Part shown: piece after piece, positions 36,946-47,424 of the stretch
How positions within the stretch are numbered: position 1 is the stretch's first letter
Layout: every line of letters begins with the position of its first letter
Position numbers and translations under genes: made by a program
Notes under the pieces: model-generated
Told to the model about the DNA's origin: nothing
The model's input: the letters and a program-made list of their open reading frames with translations, nothing else
The model's database searches: none
From: Mucor racemosus
Taxonomy: Eukaryota; Mucoromycota; Mucoromycetes; Mucorales; Mucoraceae
Reading direction: 5' to 3'
Assembly: GCA_027405735.1 (NCBI GenBank)
Contig: JAPEHQ010000001.1
Coordinates: 2,108,001-2,172,000, forward strand
Length of the DNA stretch: 64,000 nucleotides

Positions 36946-39798
36946 ACACTATGGACTGAGCTGTTGTGTCCACTGAATATGGTTAAAACGATAGCAAGGT
37001 GCACAACATGGGCACAACAAAAAAAACTGTATACGAACTGAACATGAAGCCTGTATGTGCAGGATTATAGATTCTGTCAATGTGAATGACATTAATCCCA
37101 TGTGTGCACAATAGTAGAATTTCCCATAAGCATATTATTATCCCTATTTGTGCAGCATAATAACAAAATCTAACTATGAGCAAAATAATGAGCTAATCGT
37201 ATGGGCACAAATTGGTTTTTTGTACATGAGCATTGTGCCGTTCTCAAAATTTCATTGCATTTTTTACTGAAATGGGTTTTTAAATTACATTTGCTTTTAT
37301 TAATACAGATTATAGACAATAATACAACGCAATACATTGTTGATGTAGAGCAATAGTACATGCAAGAGCCAATATATTTACGATTATCATCATTTGTAGA
37401 TATGCTTATAGCTATAATGTCTACAGCAACAATGGTTTTTGCTCGATCATAAACTTTAATAGCGCTTACTGCTTAAATTTATATGGAACCAAATCTAAGA
37501 TTATAGACGTTACTTTATCACTTATCACACATAAAATTTGAACAAATTAGCCTTCTTTAAACTTACTATTTTAGTTTGCGATTGTCAGCTGTAAAAAGAT
37601 TTGTTTTCAATTATACAGTAGCTACGATCAATGCTATGTTTGCTAGGCAATACATTAGATTATTCTTTTTGTGTGTTTCTAAATCATTTGAAATTTTATC
37701 ACTTTTCTAGAACATTTCGTGGGTTTATAACCAGTTTTAACTTTTGATTGAGTAGATATAAACATCATTATTGCCTTCGATTTGATCTGGTAATCATCAA
37801 GAAATATGTCCAACAATACGGTAGTAAATAATGATATTTGATCTCAGAATGCGGCTCAATGAAAATATCAGCCTCTAATATAGGCTGATACCTATATTAA
37901 AAACATTAGTCTCATTTGTTAGCATGCGCATTGAGATAAAAGGAAAGAATACCAGCGTTATACTCTGATATGCCTTATCAAACGGTGAATAATATCCTTG
38001 GAATATGAAAACAAAAAGAGAGAAACAACGCACGTAGAAAAGGGTTTTCAAGACTTTACATTATTTAGCACAATTAAAACCCTGCTAAATTGCTCATTTC
38101 AATCAATGTAAAAACAGCATTACAGCGTATCAACCATAAACTAAATAAAATAAACAATATCTGTTATTATAGAAACATGCATTTTTCTACCAGAAAACCC
38201 GTCGTCTATCATATCTACATTCATTAAAAAGTTGCAAAAGCGAACCCGTAGAGCAATGCCATAATTGAGCATAGCAAGATTGAACGACTAAGCCTCTCAT
38301 ACTATAGTATATACAGTAGTATATCTAAATTTTAAATAGAAAAGCGCTTTTTTTATAACTTTTCTTATATTTAAGCACGTACGGTCTGAAAATTCAGCTT
38401 TTGTAGCGGACATTTTTGGGGCTCATTTTATCCTTACCAACACACATGATTTTGATCAAAAAACAGAAAAATCGAGTTTTGATACCAAAATCAACGTTTA
38501 AATATACTACATTGTGAGAGGAAGTTGTAGCCATGACTAATACACATTCTATAAAAGCTTAATATTAAATGTTAAGTAATAAAACTTAGCATTTTTGGCC
38601 CAAAAACGGTTTTTTGGTTAAAGGATTTTCATATTGTATTTTGCAATAAAAACGTTTATTATTTTTCATTGAGCAAATAGAGCTCTAAATTCTGCATATG
38701 TGTACATTTTTTGTTTTTATAATTGGCAGTATAATTAACTCTAGATTTGCAAAGCCAAAAAAAAAAAAATTAAAAAATGTCAAAATTGATGATCTGGACA
38801 AAAATAATTTTCTAAATTAATATTCCGCTTATAAGCCTTGTAAGTCTTAAAAATAAGTGATTTTATAATACTTGAGAACTTTTTTAAGAATTTACGATGA
38901 TGTACCCACTTGATTCAAGTTTATTAATGTAAACCTTTATACTGTACATGTTAATATTGTGTGGTAATTTATTGGATGATAATATAGTCTTACTTTATAA
39001 TTATTGCGCTAGAAGTAATTTACATTAAGCTTTAGTCTTACATCTTCAATATCATAAACATAAACATGGCCATCGCTGGAACCTATTGCCGCCTTTTTGC
39101 CGTCTTTGTCCCCAGCTAATTTATTACTTAATGCTTTACCAGCAGAACCAACTTAAGTACTTAAAAATAGTTTCTCGGTATTTGCATTCAAATTCCATAC
39201 ACTGAATTGACCGGTTCCATCTGCAGCAGTACTAGACGTATCATCAGCCCCCTTTATGATGAATGGCAATCCAAAATCAGAAACATCCCATCGTCATATT
39301 GTTATGAGTTATGAAAGCTTGATTTTTAATAATACAGCAATCAAATAAAAAAACAAGATGATACTAATAGCATATGGTGATTATTTAAGCTCTAAGTAAG
39401 TTTGATAAAGTATGATTTTAAACCCTTTTAAAAATCCTAAGGCAAACACAACATCTTGGTCCTGTAATTTCTATCCATCAAAATTTTACGATCTCCACTA
39501 CACAATGAATGCATCATCTTTTATCAAACTTGACCTCGATGTACGTTGGGTATCAGTTTTTTTTTTTATCAGTTGTATTTCCTCTAATTCATTAATATCC
39601 AGTCATATTGACTGATAATTTGTAGTATTGCCAAAAAGAAAAGAACAAATGCGTCAAGAGTTTTCTGCATATCAAATTGTGCAATTTAGTAGCAATTATT
39701 GCACTTAACTATGCTTTTTAAACCCATTGATGTTAATCAGAATAATTAATACTTTCATTGAAAAGTAAGCTTTGCTTTATACATTTACATTCGCCTGT
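36946..39798. repeat. Dispersed repeat copy B (~2.85 kb)
   Basis: Collinear and in the same orientation as copy A over its whole length, but without the 69-bp insertion and without the Tc1 element. Shared landmarks run from GCACACTATGG at the left to AAGTAAGCTTTGCTTTATAC at the right. It therefore supplies the empty-site comparison for the short insertion in A. A second Tc1 element lies about 460 bp beyond its right end. Confidence 0.87.
39042..39295 (-). pseudogene. Dynein intermediate chain fragment in copy B
   Basis: This copy preserves the longest readable match: WDVSDFG, then AADGTGQFSVWNLNANTEK, and after a stop-containing stretch GSSDGHVYVYDIED on the minus strand. The layout DGTGQFSVWNLN...GSSDGHVYVYDI is that of the last WD repeats of cytoplasmic dynein intermediate chain. 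It ends at a GTAAG 5' splice site (39041-39037). A stop and substitutions (for example WDKEG changed to GDKDG) show it is dead. Confidence 0.8.
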
Positions 39799-40260
39799 TC
39801 AATAAATGACACTGAATTTATTATCCGTTATATCAACCAACCAACGTCATCTTGATCTGATACATTTGACAATTAAATGCCTAAGTTACACTTGAGCCAC
39901 CAGATATCGCCACAAAAAAACATCGTACAGGTCGGCGAAGCATCACAGTTTGGATCATTTTTTTATGTTCATAGATCTGAGCTCTCTCTCTCACATTTAT
40001 ACAATAAATCTCTGCATGAATCATATCCCCATTTGTTCAATGTAACTGAAATAGATTGAACGCCAACATCGTATTTGATAAACCCCTTACTTTATTGCGA
40101 GTGAACACAATTAATTTAATGCTAGTTTAGCATCAGCAGTTAAATCAGATAAATTTGAGATTCGACGATCCGCTTTAATAGTTTTGCATACCATGATCCA
40201 TGAGCTAATAATTGACCGTTATTGTAGACACGCTAATTGAGAACGGTGAGTTAATAACTA
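39799..40260. other. Sequence between repeat copy B and Tc1 copy 2
   Basis: No gene recognised. A 60-codon open frame at 39877-40059 has no family features. Confidence 0.55.
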
Positions 40261-41899
40261 CAGTGAGTTCCAAAACCCTTTCAATGTTTTGGAATTTTGA
40301 ATGAAACTAGCCATAACTTTCGCAGTTTCAATCGGAGATATATGAAATTTCTATTATAAGTAATTTAATATATTGCAAATAATTTGCAAAAAGTTTGACC
40401 TGATTATTTGAAGTTCCGCAAAAACTATATAAATTCAAAAACGGGTACATCATTGAAAGGGTTTTGGAAGCATTATGAAAAAAAAATTGAAGTTTATTTA
40501 AACGCAGTTAATAATCAATGCCGTAGCCTTTTGCTTTAATGCAAGCTTCCAAACGATCAGGCATACTCGAAATAACTCTTTGGCATTCCTCAACTGTTAT
40601 TTTGTCATACCAAATCTCTTGTGTTCTCTCCCAAAGGTCATTCATGCCTTTTGGAGGTGTATCGTATTCGTTTAAGCGGATTTTCAATAGCCTCCACATA
40701 TTTTCAATGGGATTGAGGTCCGGGGATTGAGCTGGCCATGGCATTACTTCATATTCTTTTGTTTCGAAGTGTTTTTTCATTAACTTCGAGGTGTGTTTGG
40801 AATCATTGCCTTGCTGAAGAATGACTTGATTACGACGTAACTCCAATTTTTGGCACATATCATCAATGGATTTCTCCAAATCATCATCAACAATAGTTTT
40901 ATATAGCTCAGAGTTCATATTACCTTCGATTTTGCACAACCAACCAACACCAGACCAAGAAATAGTGCTCCAAATCATGATGCGACCACCTCCATGCTTT
41001 CTTGTTTTTTTGGTATGCCTAGGTTTTATCTCCTCGCTGTCACGTTTCCAGCACCAAATACGGCCATCGGAGTTAAAACGGTTAATTCTAGCCTCATCGG
41101 TAAATATAACACGTTTCCAGTCCTCCAAAGTCCAATCAATTCTGTTTTTGCACCAGCGGAGGCGATCCTTTGCATTTTCGTCACTAATTTCTGGCTTTTT
41201 TATCTTAGTTAATGCGCCTAAACCATTATCCCGAAGAGCCCTACGTACAGTATTCGCACTGACATTAACGTGGAGATTACCACGAAGCTCTCTTTTGACT
41301 TGTACCGCATTATCCAAGCCACCTTTAGTGATTTTATGGACACAATATCTCTTATCCGCAGTAGTCAGCTTAGATGGTCGGCCTCCTTTAAGTTTTTCTC
41401 GGTCAGGACAGGCCTTTTTTCCAATACGACATACTGTGGCTTGACTAACATTTACACGACGAGCAATTTCCGATACGGTATGACCTGAATTTAACAGGGA
41501 GATAACGTCATTACGTTTGGCATCTGATACAGTCTTCATTCTGATGGTTTCGCTTGAAAGTACTAGTAAAAAAGGTAAGGTAAAAGTTGAAAAACATCTC
41601 ATATATTTTCCGCATATTTCTCTGTTTTATAAGATATCCAGCGTTAATGTACAAGTTGTGGGTTACTAAATTGTAATTTTTACCCTATGCTTCCAAAACC
41701 CTTTCAATGATGTACCCGTTTTTGAATTTATATAGTTCTTGCGCAACTTTAAATAATCAGGTCAAACGTTTTGCAAATTATTTGCAATATGTTAAATTAC
41801 TTAGAATAGAAATTTCATATATCTCCGATTGAAACTGCGAACGTTATGGCTAGTTTCATTCAAAATTCCAAAACATTGAAAGGGTTTTGGAACTCACTG
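40261..41899 (-). mobile_element. Tc1/mariner element, copy 2, 1639 bp, opposite orientation
   Basis: Same length and ends as copy 1 (27057-28695) but inverted, flanked by TA at 40259-40260 and 41900-41901. The encoded protein is identical; the one nucleotide difference I noticed is in a TIR (40318, T where copy 1 has the equivalent of G). The pair is 11.6 kb apart edge to edge and could support inversion by recombination. Confidence 0.97.
40508..41602 (-). CDS. Tc1-family transposase with catalytic Asp to Gly change (copy 2)
   Basis: Protein identical to that of copy 1: HTH DNA-binding region, TDEARIN with Asp169, QQGND with Gly265 in place of the second catalytic Asp, and SPDLNPIEN with Glu300. 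The likely translation start is residue 22 (ATG at 41539). Frame is intact. Because both copies share Gly265, the change predates at least one of the two transpositions, so that jump presumably relied on transposase from another active copy. Confidence 0.93.
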   Translation of the reverse strand: MRCFSTFTLPFLLVLSSETIRMKTVSDAKRNDVISLLNSGHTVSEIARRVNVSQATVCRIGKKACPDREKLKGGRPSKLTTADKRYCVHKITKGGLDNAVQVKRELRGNLHVNVSANTVRRALRDNGLGALTKIKKPEISDENAKDRLRWCKNRIDWTLEDWKRVIFTDEARINRFNSDGRIWCWKRDSEEIKPRHTKKTRKHGGGRIMIWSTISWSGVGWLCKIEGNMNSELYKTIVDDDLEKSIDDMCQKLELRRNQVILQQGNDSKHTSKLMKKHFETKEYEVMPWPAQSPDLNPIENMWRLLKIRLNEYDTPPKGMNDLWERTQEIWYDKITVEECQRVISSMPDRLEACIKAKGYGIDY

Positions 41900-42836
41900 T
41901 ATAATGGTTGAACGAGTCAATTAGTAATTGCAATAGAGCAGCGCGAGCATAATCAAGCGAATGAGCGCTATGCTTGAGCTCCCTTAAATTGCGCTTTTTT
42001 TAAGGTATTACTTGCTTTGGCTTGCTTGATTAATTTTGTTAGCAATTTCCTGCTTTGTAGTCAATGAAAACATTGAAAACTTGCTCGTACGCTTATTCGA
42101 AATGCTTCAAATTGAAATAGGCTTGCTTGCATATAAACCTGCTTTCTTGTCTGCTTTTAAATCAAGTAAGCAAGCATGTAACACAGGACAAATTAATTCA
42201 ATTTACACAATTTCAGGTTTAAAAATGTCAAAATGCATCACATTTTGAATTAATATCAGGCTGAAAATATGTAGTGCAATGCTTGCGCGATAAGCCATGT
42301 AAATTAGCATAATTGAATTGTTTCAAGCGTTTTGAACTGAATACGCCTTTGCTTTCGACCTATAAAAATTGATTTATTAGTGAAATCAATTAATGTTGCA
42401 TCCACCGGTTATTTATAAGGTAATGAACCTTTTGATTTGTAATCCTTATTGATAAGAAGTCAGCTAGCTGATCTGTAGTAACATTCTTAATTGTTCTTAT
42501 TATTCTAAAGCAAGATCCAGGAAACGGGATATGTGGGACATATCCACTTGTTGGACTTAGCTATATAAAATAAGATCAACTTAAATGTGCTGTGTTACTA
42601 ATGTAAATAGACTGATCTGACATGAAATGTCAGAAAGATATAATCGATCTAAAACTACTGATCTAACGGATAAATGATAAATGTAATATAGAATTTGTAT
42701 ATAAATGGAACAAATTATTGATATAAATAAAGATGATCTTCAGTTTCTGTGTGTGATTTAATTTAACAAGTTTCTTTATTAAATTATACATTTTTTCTTG
42801 CTGCAATATTTATTTTAAATCTCGGGCATTTCATAG
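41900..42836. other. Intergenic stretch right of Tc1 copy 2
   Basis: The sequence 41930-42350 is relatively rich in GCTTGC/GCAAGC words, including AATGCTTGCGCGATAAGCC and GCGCGAGCATAATCAAGCG, suggesting a degenerate inverted element, but I cannot define its ends. The rest is AT-rich with TATA- and AATAAA-like words and no gene. Confidence 0.45.
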
Positions 42837-43045
42837 CTCACATCTGATTTAAACCGTTCAAATTATCTTTGTTATTAATTATATTATTATGATTGATAAA
42901 CTTTAATAAATTGACTAAAAAAAAAAACTCGATCTCATTGCTCTGCTCATCTGGGCTGCCTGATCTGCACAAAAATTTTCATTCTTCTCATCTGTGCAGA
43001 TCGTGATGCCCTTGGAAAGCATAGTTTGGCCGTAATGCTTATCAT
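42837..43045. repeat. Hairpin-bearing dispersed repeat, copy 2
   Basis: Matches 29727-30070 with the MITE removed: CTCACATCTG, TCTCATTGCTCTGCTCATCTGGG split across the left half, then GATCTGCACA and TGTGCAGATC arms, then TTGGCCGTA. The hairpin persists although its lower stem differs, which suggests the structure, not only the sequence, has been kept or was ancestral. Confidence 0.72.
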
Positions 43046-43399
43046 ACATCTTGTAGCATATTCCTTACTATAAAGGAACTACCAAATAAAAAGAGTCATT
43101 ATCTTAATCAAGAATATGTATAGGTATAACAACTGATATCTGTCAGATAATTAGTAGAGAAGTGGATACCAGAATAATATAAGTAGAAGACCTAACCTAA
43201 CATTGAACTAAAATTGATTGTAAAAATTAAGCACCAAAATTGAAGTATTAATTTTTTATATCCAGAGGATAGATCCAACTCAAAACTACTCTGCATTTTT
43301 TGTTTCAACAAAAAGTATTGATTTTTTGTATAGATAATCAAAATAATAGTTCTTATTACAGCTTAAACCTATCTTAACTGAGTTCCAAAATCGATTTGT

Positions 43400-43990
43400 T
43401 GTGTAAAATCGATCAAAAATGGTCGAAAAAACAAAATCATTTCATGGCTCATGAACTGCAAAATAAGTTGAACTAGTGTAATAAATATTTTTTGTACAGT
43501 TTTGAATTATGCATCCATCAAGGTAAAATTCAAATAAATGTTTCACATTAAATTTTGCGTAAAATGCATCTGAAATTTTGGTGGTTTTTTAAAGATACAC
43601 ATTAATTTTTAGGAGTATGTTTTAAATATAAGTAATAAAAATGATGTACAAAAAAATTATCTATCGATTCAGGTATTGTTGAATTTTGTAGTTACATTTT
43701 TCGTAGAGAAAACAAGATTTTTGTCAATTTTTTTTTCAAATTCAGAATTTGGGATGAGGGTATATAGGGGAAAAATTGAAGCTAGAAACGAAGATATCTC
43801 TTTATACACATTTTTGAGGATATCTCCACGAAAAATCAATATTTTGAAAAAAGCTAAATTGAGTTTGAGAGAGCTCAACAAGACTGATGGCGTGGATGTA
43901 AAAAAAATGCTGCTTAATTAGCGAATATTTTGAAATATGCTACAAAAATGTCAAAAAAATGAAAAAAATAAAGGTGGACAGGATTTTTTT
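43400..43990. repeat. Diverged, rearranged relative of the 1634-bp satellite
   Basis: AAGTTGAACTAGTGTAATAAATA (seen at 43464-43486, here quoted in part) corresponds to unit positions near 255 in direct orientation, followed by a similar CAGTTTTGAATTATGCATC. Further right, GAGGATATCTCCACGAAAAAT (43787 region, in part) and TGAAATATGCTACA (near 43930) match the unit in inverted orientation. So a satellite-related sequence exists outside the array, strongly diverged and internally inverted. Confidence 0.55.
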
Positions 43991-44379
43991 TTACTGAAAT
44001 ATGTTTTAGAGTGCTTTAAAACAAGCAAGTTTTATTATTAAAAAGTGTTATAACTTTCTAAATTTTTGCTGAGACATAACGGCTCAAAGTTTTAAATCCT
44101 AAGCAAACCTAAAGTCAGGTATTAAAATGATGTATTCTTAGTTAGCAAACACTGCACTTAATTAAGACATTGTCGATGTACCGAAGTATTTCTCATTTTG
44201 TCACTATTTATTGAAAAGTATAGTAGACAGGAACCATAAACTGAATTGATTTTTGAAGTAAGAGTTCAGTAAACTTTACCTTTTTTTTTTTTTTTTTAGT
44301 TTACGGTGAGATTTATAGCATTATAAAGTATATGCATATAAAAGCTCAGTTTACTGAATTTTTATTATACATAAAATGT

Positions 44380-44410
<31 letters not shown>

Positions 44411-44434
44411 TGAAATCAGAAGCGATAGTGCATA
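43991..44434. other. Intergenic region with A and T runs
   Basis: Contains a T run near 44281-44299 and a long A run near 44380-44404 just beyond the first kelch gene. No gene seen. Confidence 0.6.
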
Positions 44435-45610
44435 CTAATTATCGGGGACCTGTAAGTTGAAATGGTGCTCTTCTTTTTTAACTTCTGCTTCTTCGTTTGC
44501 TTCTACAACTTCTTCAGAATCCTTGACATTTATTGTAAGCTTATGGTTGTAAGTCTTGATGATGGGCATGGAATCACTATTTTTCTCTTGTTTTTGTGAT
44601 TTAGGACCTCTATTGCTCTTTGCACCACCCCAAAGATAAATTTCATTATTTTCAGTAGGCACTATCAAGATATCACTCAATGTATAGGGTAAAGTATCCA
44701 GTTCGACAGTTTCAAGGGTTAATGAGTTGATCTTGGTAATCATTGTTTCATTTTTCGAGGCATTACCAATAACAAAAGTGTAAAACCACTCATTAAATTG
44801 TGTTATTTGTGCAGTTCTTCCATAACGAGTAGTTCCTAAGGTAACATTAAAGTTTTCGGCTACATGAACAGTACCATTATAATAGGCATCAATCAAGTTT
44901 TGTGTATATTTTTTTTCTCCTTGGAAACCAAAAAATCTTTCGTTGTCGTCTTGTACTTGTTCACCAATCATAGAAATGTGCGTGTCATGGCAGATGATAC
45001 GTTTTGCATTGATGCGTTTATCGAGGTAAATGGAATCTTCCCAGCTGTTTGTAGCTAAATTATGGACATGAATGATATTTCTTTGATAACCATCATCGGA
45101 CCCCATAAAGTACATTCGATTGTTGTTATGACAAGTAAGTAAATTACCATGCTTCAAAAATGGCAATAAAGGAAGCTGGGCCCATTCCTTTGTATCTGTA
45201 CTGTATTTCCATAGATCAAGTTGGGAGGATCTTGGTTTGGATTGGATGTTGTAAAAGTAAATGTCTTGACCAACGACTGAGACAGATGAGCCTCGTAATG
45301 GACGAGGTGTGTTGGTCTCAAAAGACCATTGATCTGTTGTTATATCATAAACATGGGATGATTCTGTTACATTTTGATGATCATCAAAGTTGCGAAATAT
45401 TTCATCATCGTCATCAGGATTGACGATATAAGGGATAGCATAACAGCCGCCAAACGTATAGATTTTGGAGCCCACAAGAGCACCTGTTAATTTTCTAACG
45501 TAATCACAGCTGGCTTTATGCTTGCCAATGTATGGAGAAACAGGTATCAAGTCTGCAGTAGCTACGGCAGTAAGAACAGAAAGAATAGCAATTGCGCGCG
45601 TTAACAACAT
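44435..45610 (-). CDS. Secreted kelch-type beta-propeller protein, 391 aa
   Basis: Intronless. Residues 1-19 form a signal peptide (hydrophobic, ending ATA before DLIPVS). The body shows kelch-like units: GALVGSKIYTFGG, a HVYDITTDQWSFETNTPRP unit, LWKYSTDTKEWAQLP, then FMGSDD and IIHVHNLATNSW, and a late unit ending EIYLWGGA. Several N-glycosylation sequons (NVT, NGT, NAS, NET) fit secretion. The C-terminus is Glu/Lys-rich and hydrophilic, with no transmembrane anchor. Its downstream neighbour on the same strand (45989-47074) is a paralog sharing the same order of motifs. Function is unknown; secreted kelch proteins in fungi may act at the wall or in binding carbohydrates, but nothing in the sequence decides that. 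Confidence 0.88.
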   Translation of the reverse strand: MLLTRAIAILSVLTAVATADLIPVSPYIGKHKASCDYVRKLTGALVGSKIYTFGGCYAIPYIVNPDDDDEIFRNFDDHQNVTESSHVYDITTDQWSFETNTPRPLRGSSVSVVGQDIYFYNIQSKPRSSQLDLWKYSTDTKEWAQLPLLPFLKHGNLLTCHNNNRMYFMGSDDGYQRNIIHVHNLATNSWEDSIYLDKRINAKRIICHDTHISMIGEQVQDDNERFFGFQGEKKYTQNLIDAYYNGTVHVAENFNVTLGTTRYGRTAQITQFNEWFYTFVIGNASKNETMITKINSLTLETVELDTLPYTLSDILIVPTENNEIYLWGGAKSNRGPKSQKQEKNSDSMPIIKTYNHKLTINVKDSEEVVEANEEAEVKKEEHHFNLQVPDN

Positions 45611-45673
45611 TGAAATAAGAATTTAAATTAGGGAAAAAAGGATAAAAAATGAAGTATCTTTGAGTATAGACTC

Positions 45674-45681
45674 TTATTTAA
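45674..45681 (-). promoter_or_regulatory. Candidate TATA element of the 391-aa kelch gene
   Basis: Reads TTAAATAA on the minus strand, 64-71 bp upstream of the ATG at 45610, in otherwise mixed sequence. Plausible position only. Confidence 0.3.
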
Positions 45682-45988
45682 GTGGTTATTTTAAGTTTCT
45701 TGAGCGACATTATACAAAAATCTCTATTTCTTTGTGAGTATGGAATACTGTAGTTCCTGCTGTACAACAACTGCAACCGGAATCAGTCTAGGCTTATCTC
45801 CGCAGTAAAGGTCTCAGAATAATAAGATACGAAGTTTTGCTTCTTAAATAGCGTCATAATACTACCATGCTTAGCACTATTCATTCTCATATTGCCGTTG
45901 CACACACATGTGCGATGAAACAAAATTAAATGGAGATAGTAGGTTATAACGGATTAAATAAATACCATAATTCTTTATTAAACAAAAA

Positions 45989-47074
45989 TTACAATTCTTC
46001 ATGTACTTGTTGACTGAAAACTAACTTGTGGTTATACTTCTTAATGTCATTTCTATGAGTTCTGCCATATGGAAATGGTTCAACTCCTCCCAAAAGTAAA
46101 AGCTCATTTTCATTCACAGAAGCAACCAATGGCGCAGACAAATCATATGGTAAAGTTGCCATTGTTACATTTTCATGTGTTACTGTGTTCAACTTGTAAA
46201 CAATTGTCTCAGTTCTGCGAACATTAGTCAAGTAAACCCAATCGCCATATTGTGCGTTAGAACCGCTATCGTAATTTCCAGTAAAGCTATAGTTGTCTGA
46301 TACAGTGGACCCGTCATGATACGAAGTACTAAATAATCCCAAGGTCTCATCATTGATGAATGGTCCATCATCGCTAGAGTACCAAACAGTACTAGTAGAT
46401 TCATCTTCAATATCTTTTAACTTTTTTGCAATAAACTTGATATGGTCTTTTTTGCAAATCATTTGTTTGATATCCAATCGTTTATCCATAAAAATTGGGT
46501 TCTTGATCCATTGATCGCTAGTAGTATCATATACATGAATTATATTTCTGTCATTACCATCAGAACCTGTGAAATAAACCTTGCTTTGACCATCATAACA
46601 AGAATGGAGATTGCCACTCCATAAAAAGGGAATATCTGGTAAGATTATCCATATTTTGGATTCTGTATCGTATTTCCACATTTTCATGCTTGAAAAGCGT
46701 TTCTCGGGCCCAATTTCAAAAAAGTAAATCAGTTTATCAACAACTTGTGTGGTGGCATGTCTTAAAGGCTCAGGAGTTTTAGTTTCAAAAGACCATTCGT
46801 CTTTGGAGACATCATATACTCGGGATAAATCGGTTGTATTTATATGATCATTTGAATTGAAGCTAAAATTATCCTTAATGCTATCAGGATCTACAACATA
46901 AGACACCCGGAACAAACCGCCAAATGTGTATAGTTTATCATTTACTAAGGCTCCAGCAACTGGCTTTGATTCGAAGGGGCGTTGATCATGTTTACCAGTG
47001 TAATTTGCAATTGAAATCAATTCAGCTGCACAAATAGCGGTTAGTAGAGGTACAAATAAAAGGGTTTTAAGCAT
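45989..47074 (-). CDS. Secreted kelch-type protein, 361 aa, paralog of the adjacent gene
   Basis: Intronless, with an N-terminal signal peptide (about 1-17, MLKTLLFVPLLTAICAA). Motifs follow the neighbour closely: GALVNDKLYTFGG, RVYDVSKDEWSFETKTPEP, MWKYDTESKIWIILP, GSDGNDRNIIHVYD, and a late ELLLLGG. It lacks the charged C-terminal extension of the 391-aa protein and ends with VHEEL. Sequons are NTT, NYS and NVT among others. The two genes are head-to-tail, 378 bp apart, and evidently arose by tandem duplication. Function unknown. Confidence 0.88.
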   Translation of the reverse strand: MLKTLLFVPLLTAICAAELISIANYTGKHDQRPFESKPVAGALVNDKLYTFGGLFRVSYVVDPDSIKDNFSFNSNDHINTTDLSRVYDVSKDEWSFETKTPEPLRHATTQVVDKLIYFFEIGPEKRFSSMKMWKYDTESKIWIILPDIPFLWSGNLHSCYDGQSKVYFTGSDGNDRNIIHVYDTTSDQWIKNPIFMDKRLDIKQMICKKDHIKFIAKKLKDIEDESTSTVWYSSDDGPFINDETLGLFSTSYHDGSTVSDNYSFTGNYDSGSNAQYGDWVYLTNVRRTETIVYKLNTVTHENVTMATLPYDLSAPLVASVNENELLLLGGVEPFPYGRTHRNDIKKYNHKLVFSQQVHEEL

Positions 47075-47135
47075 TTTATAAAGATAGGCTATAGAAAAAA
47101 AAGTATGGAAAAAGAGCTTAGCATAAATTACTTTC

Positions 47136-47143
47136 TATTTATA
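47136..47143 (-). promoter_or_regulatory. Candidate TATA box of the 361-aa kelch gene
   Basis: TATTTATA on the plus strand gives TATAAATA on the minus strand, 62-69 bp upstream of the ATG at 47074, a good spacing for a fungal TATA promoter. Confidence 0.45.
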
Positions 47144-47424
47144 CTGTTTTTAAAGAATCTAAGAATCGTAGCGATGCTGGATTTTTTTTCGTGTAGCTAA
47201 AACTTTTGTGTGTAACTTTTGCTGTAAAAATATATTACATACAGTTAGTTGTTTTGCTTTGCATCTTCATAAAGCTTACCCAGGAACAAACCTTAAGCAT
47301 TATTATTTCAAAAATCGACACTGTCTGTCATACATTGGAGGCGTGTGCTTAAGGGTTATTTTTTTTCTCAATTTAGCACGCGCCTGAAATCAGTTTCTTT
47401 TTCGCTATCCAAAGAATAATCTCC

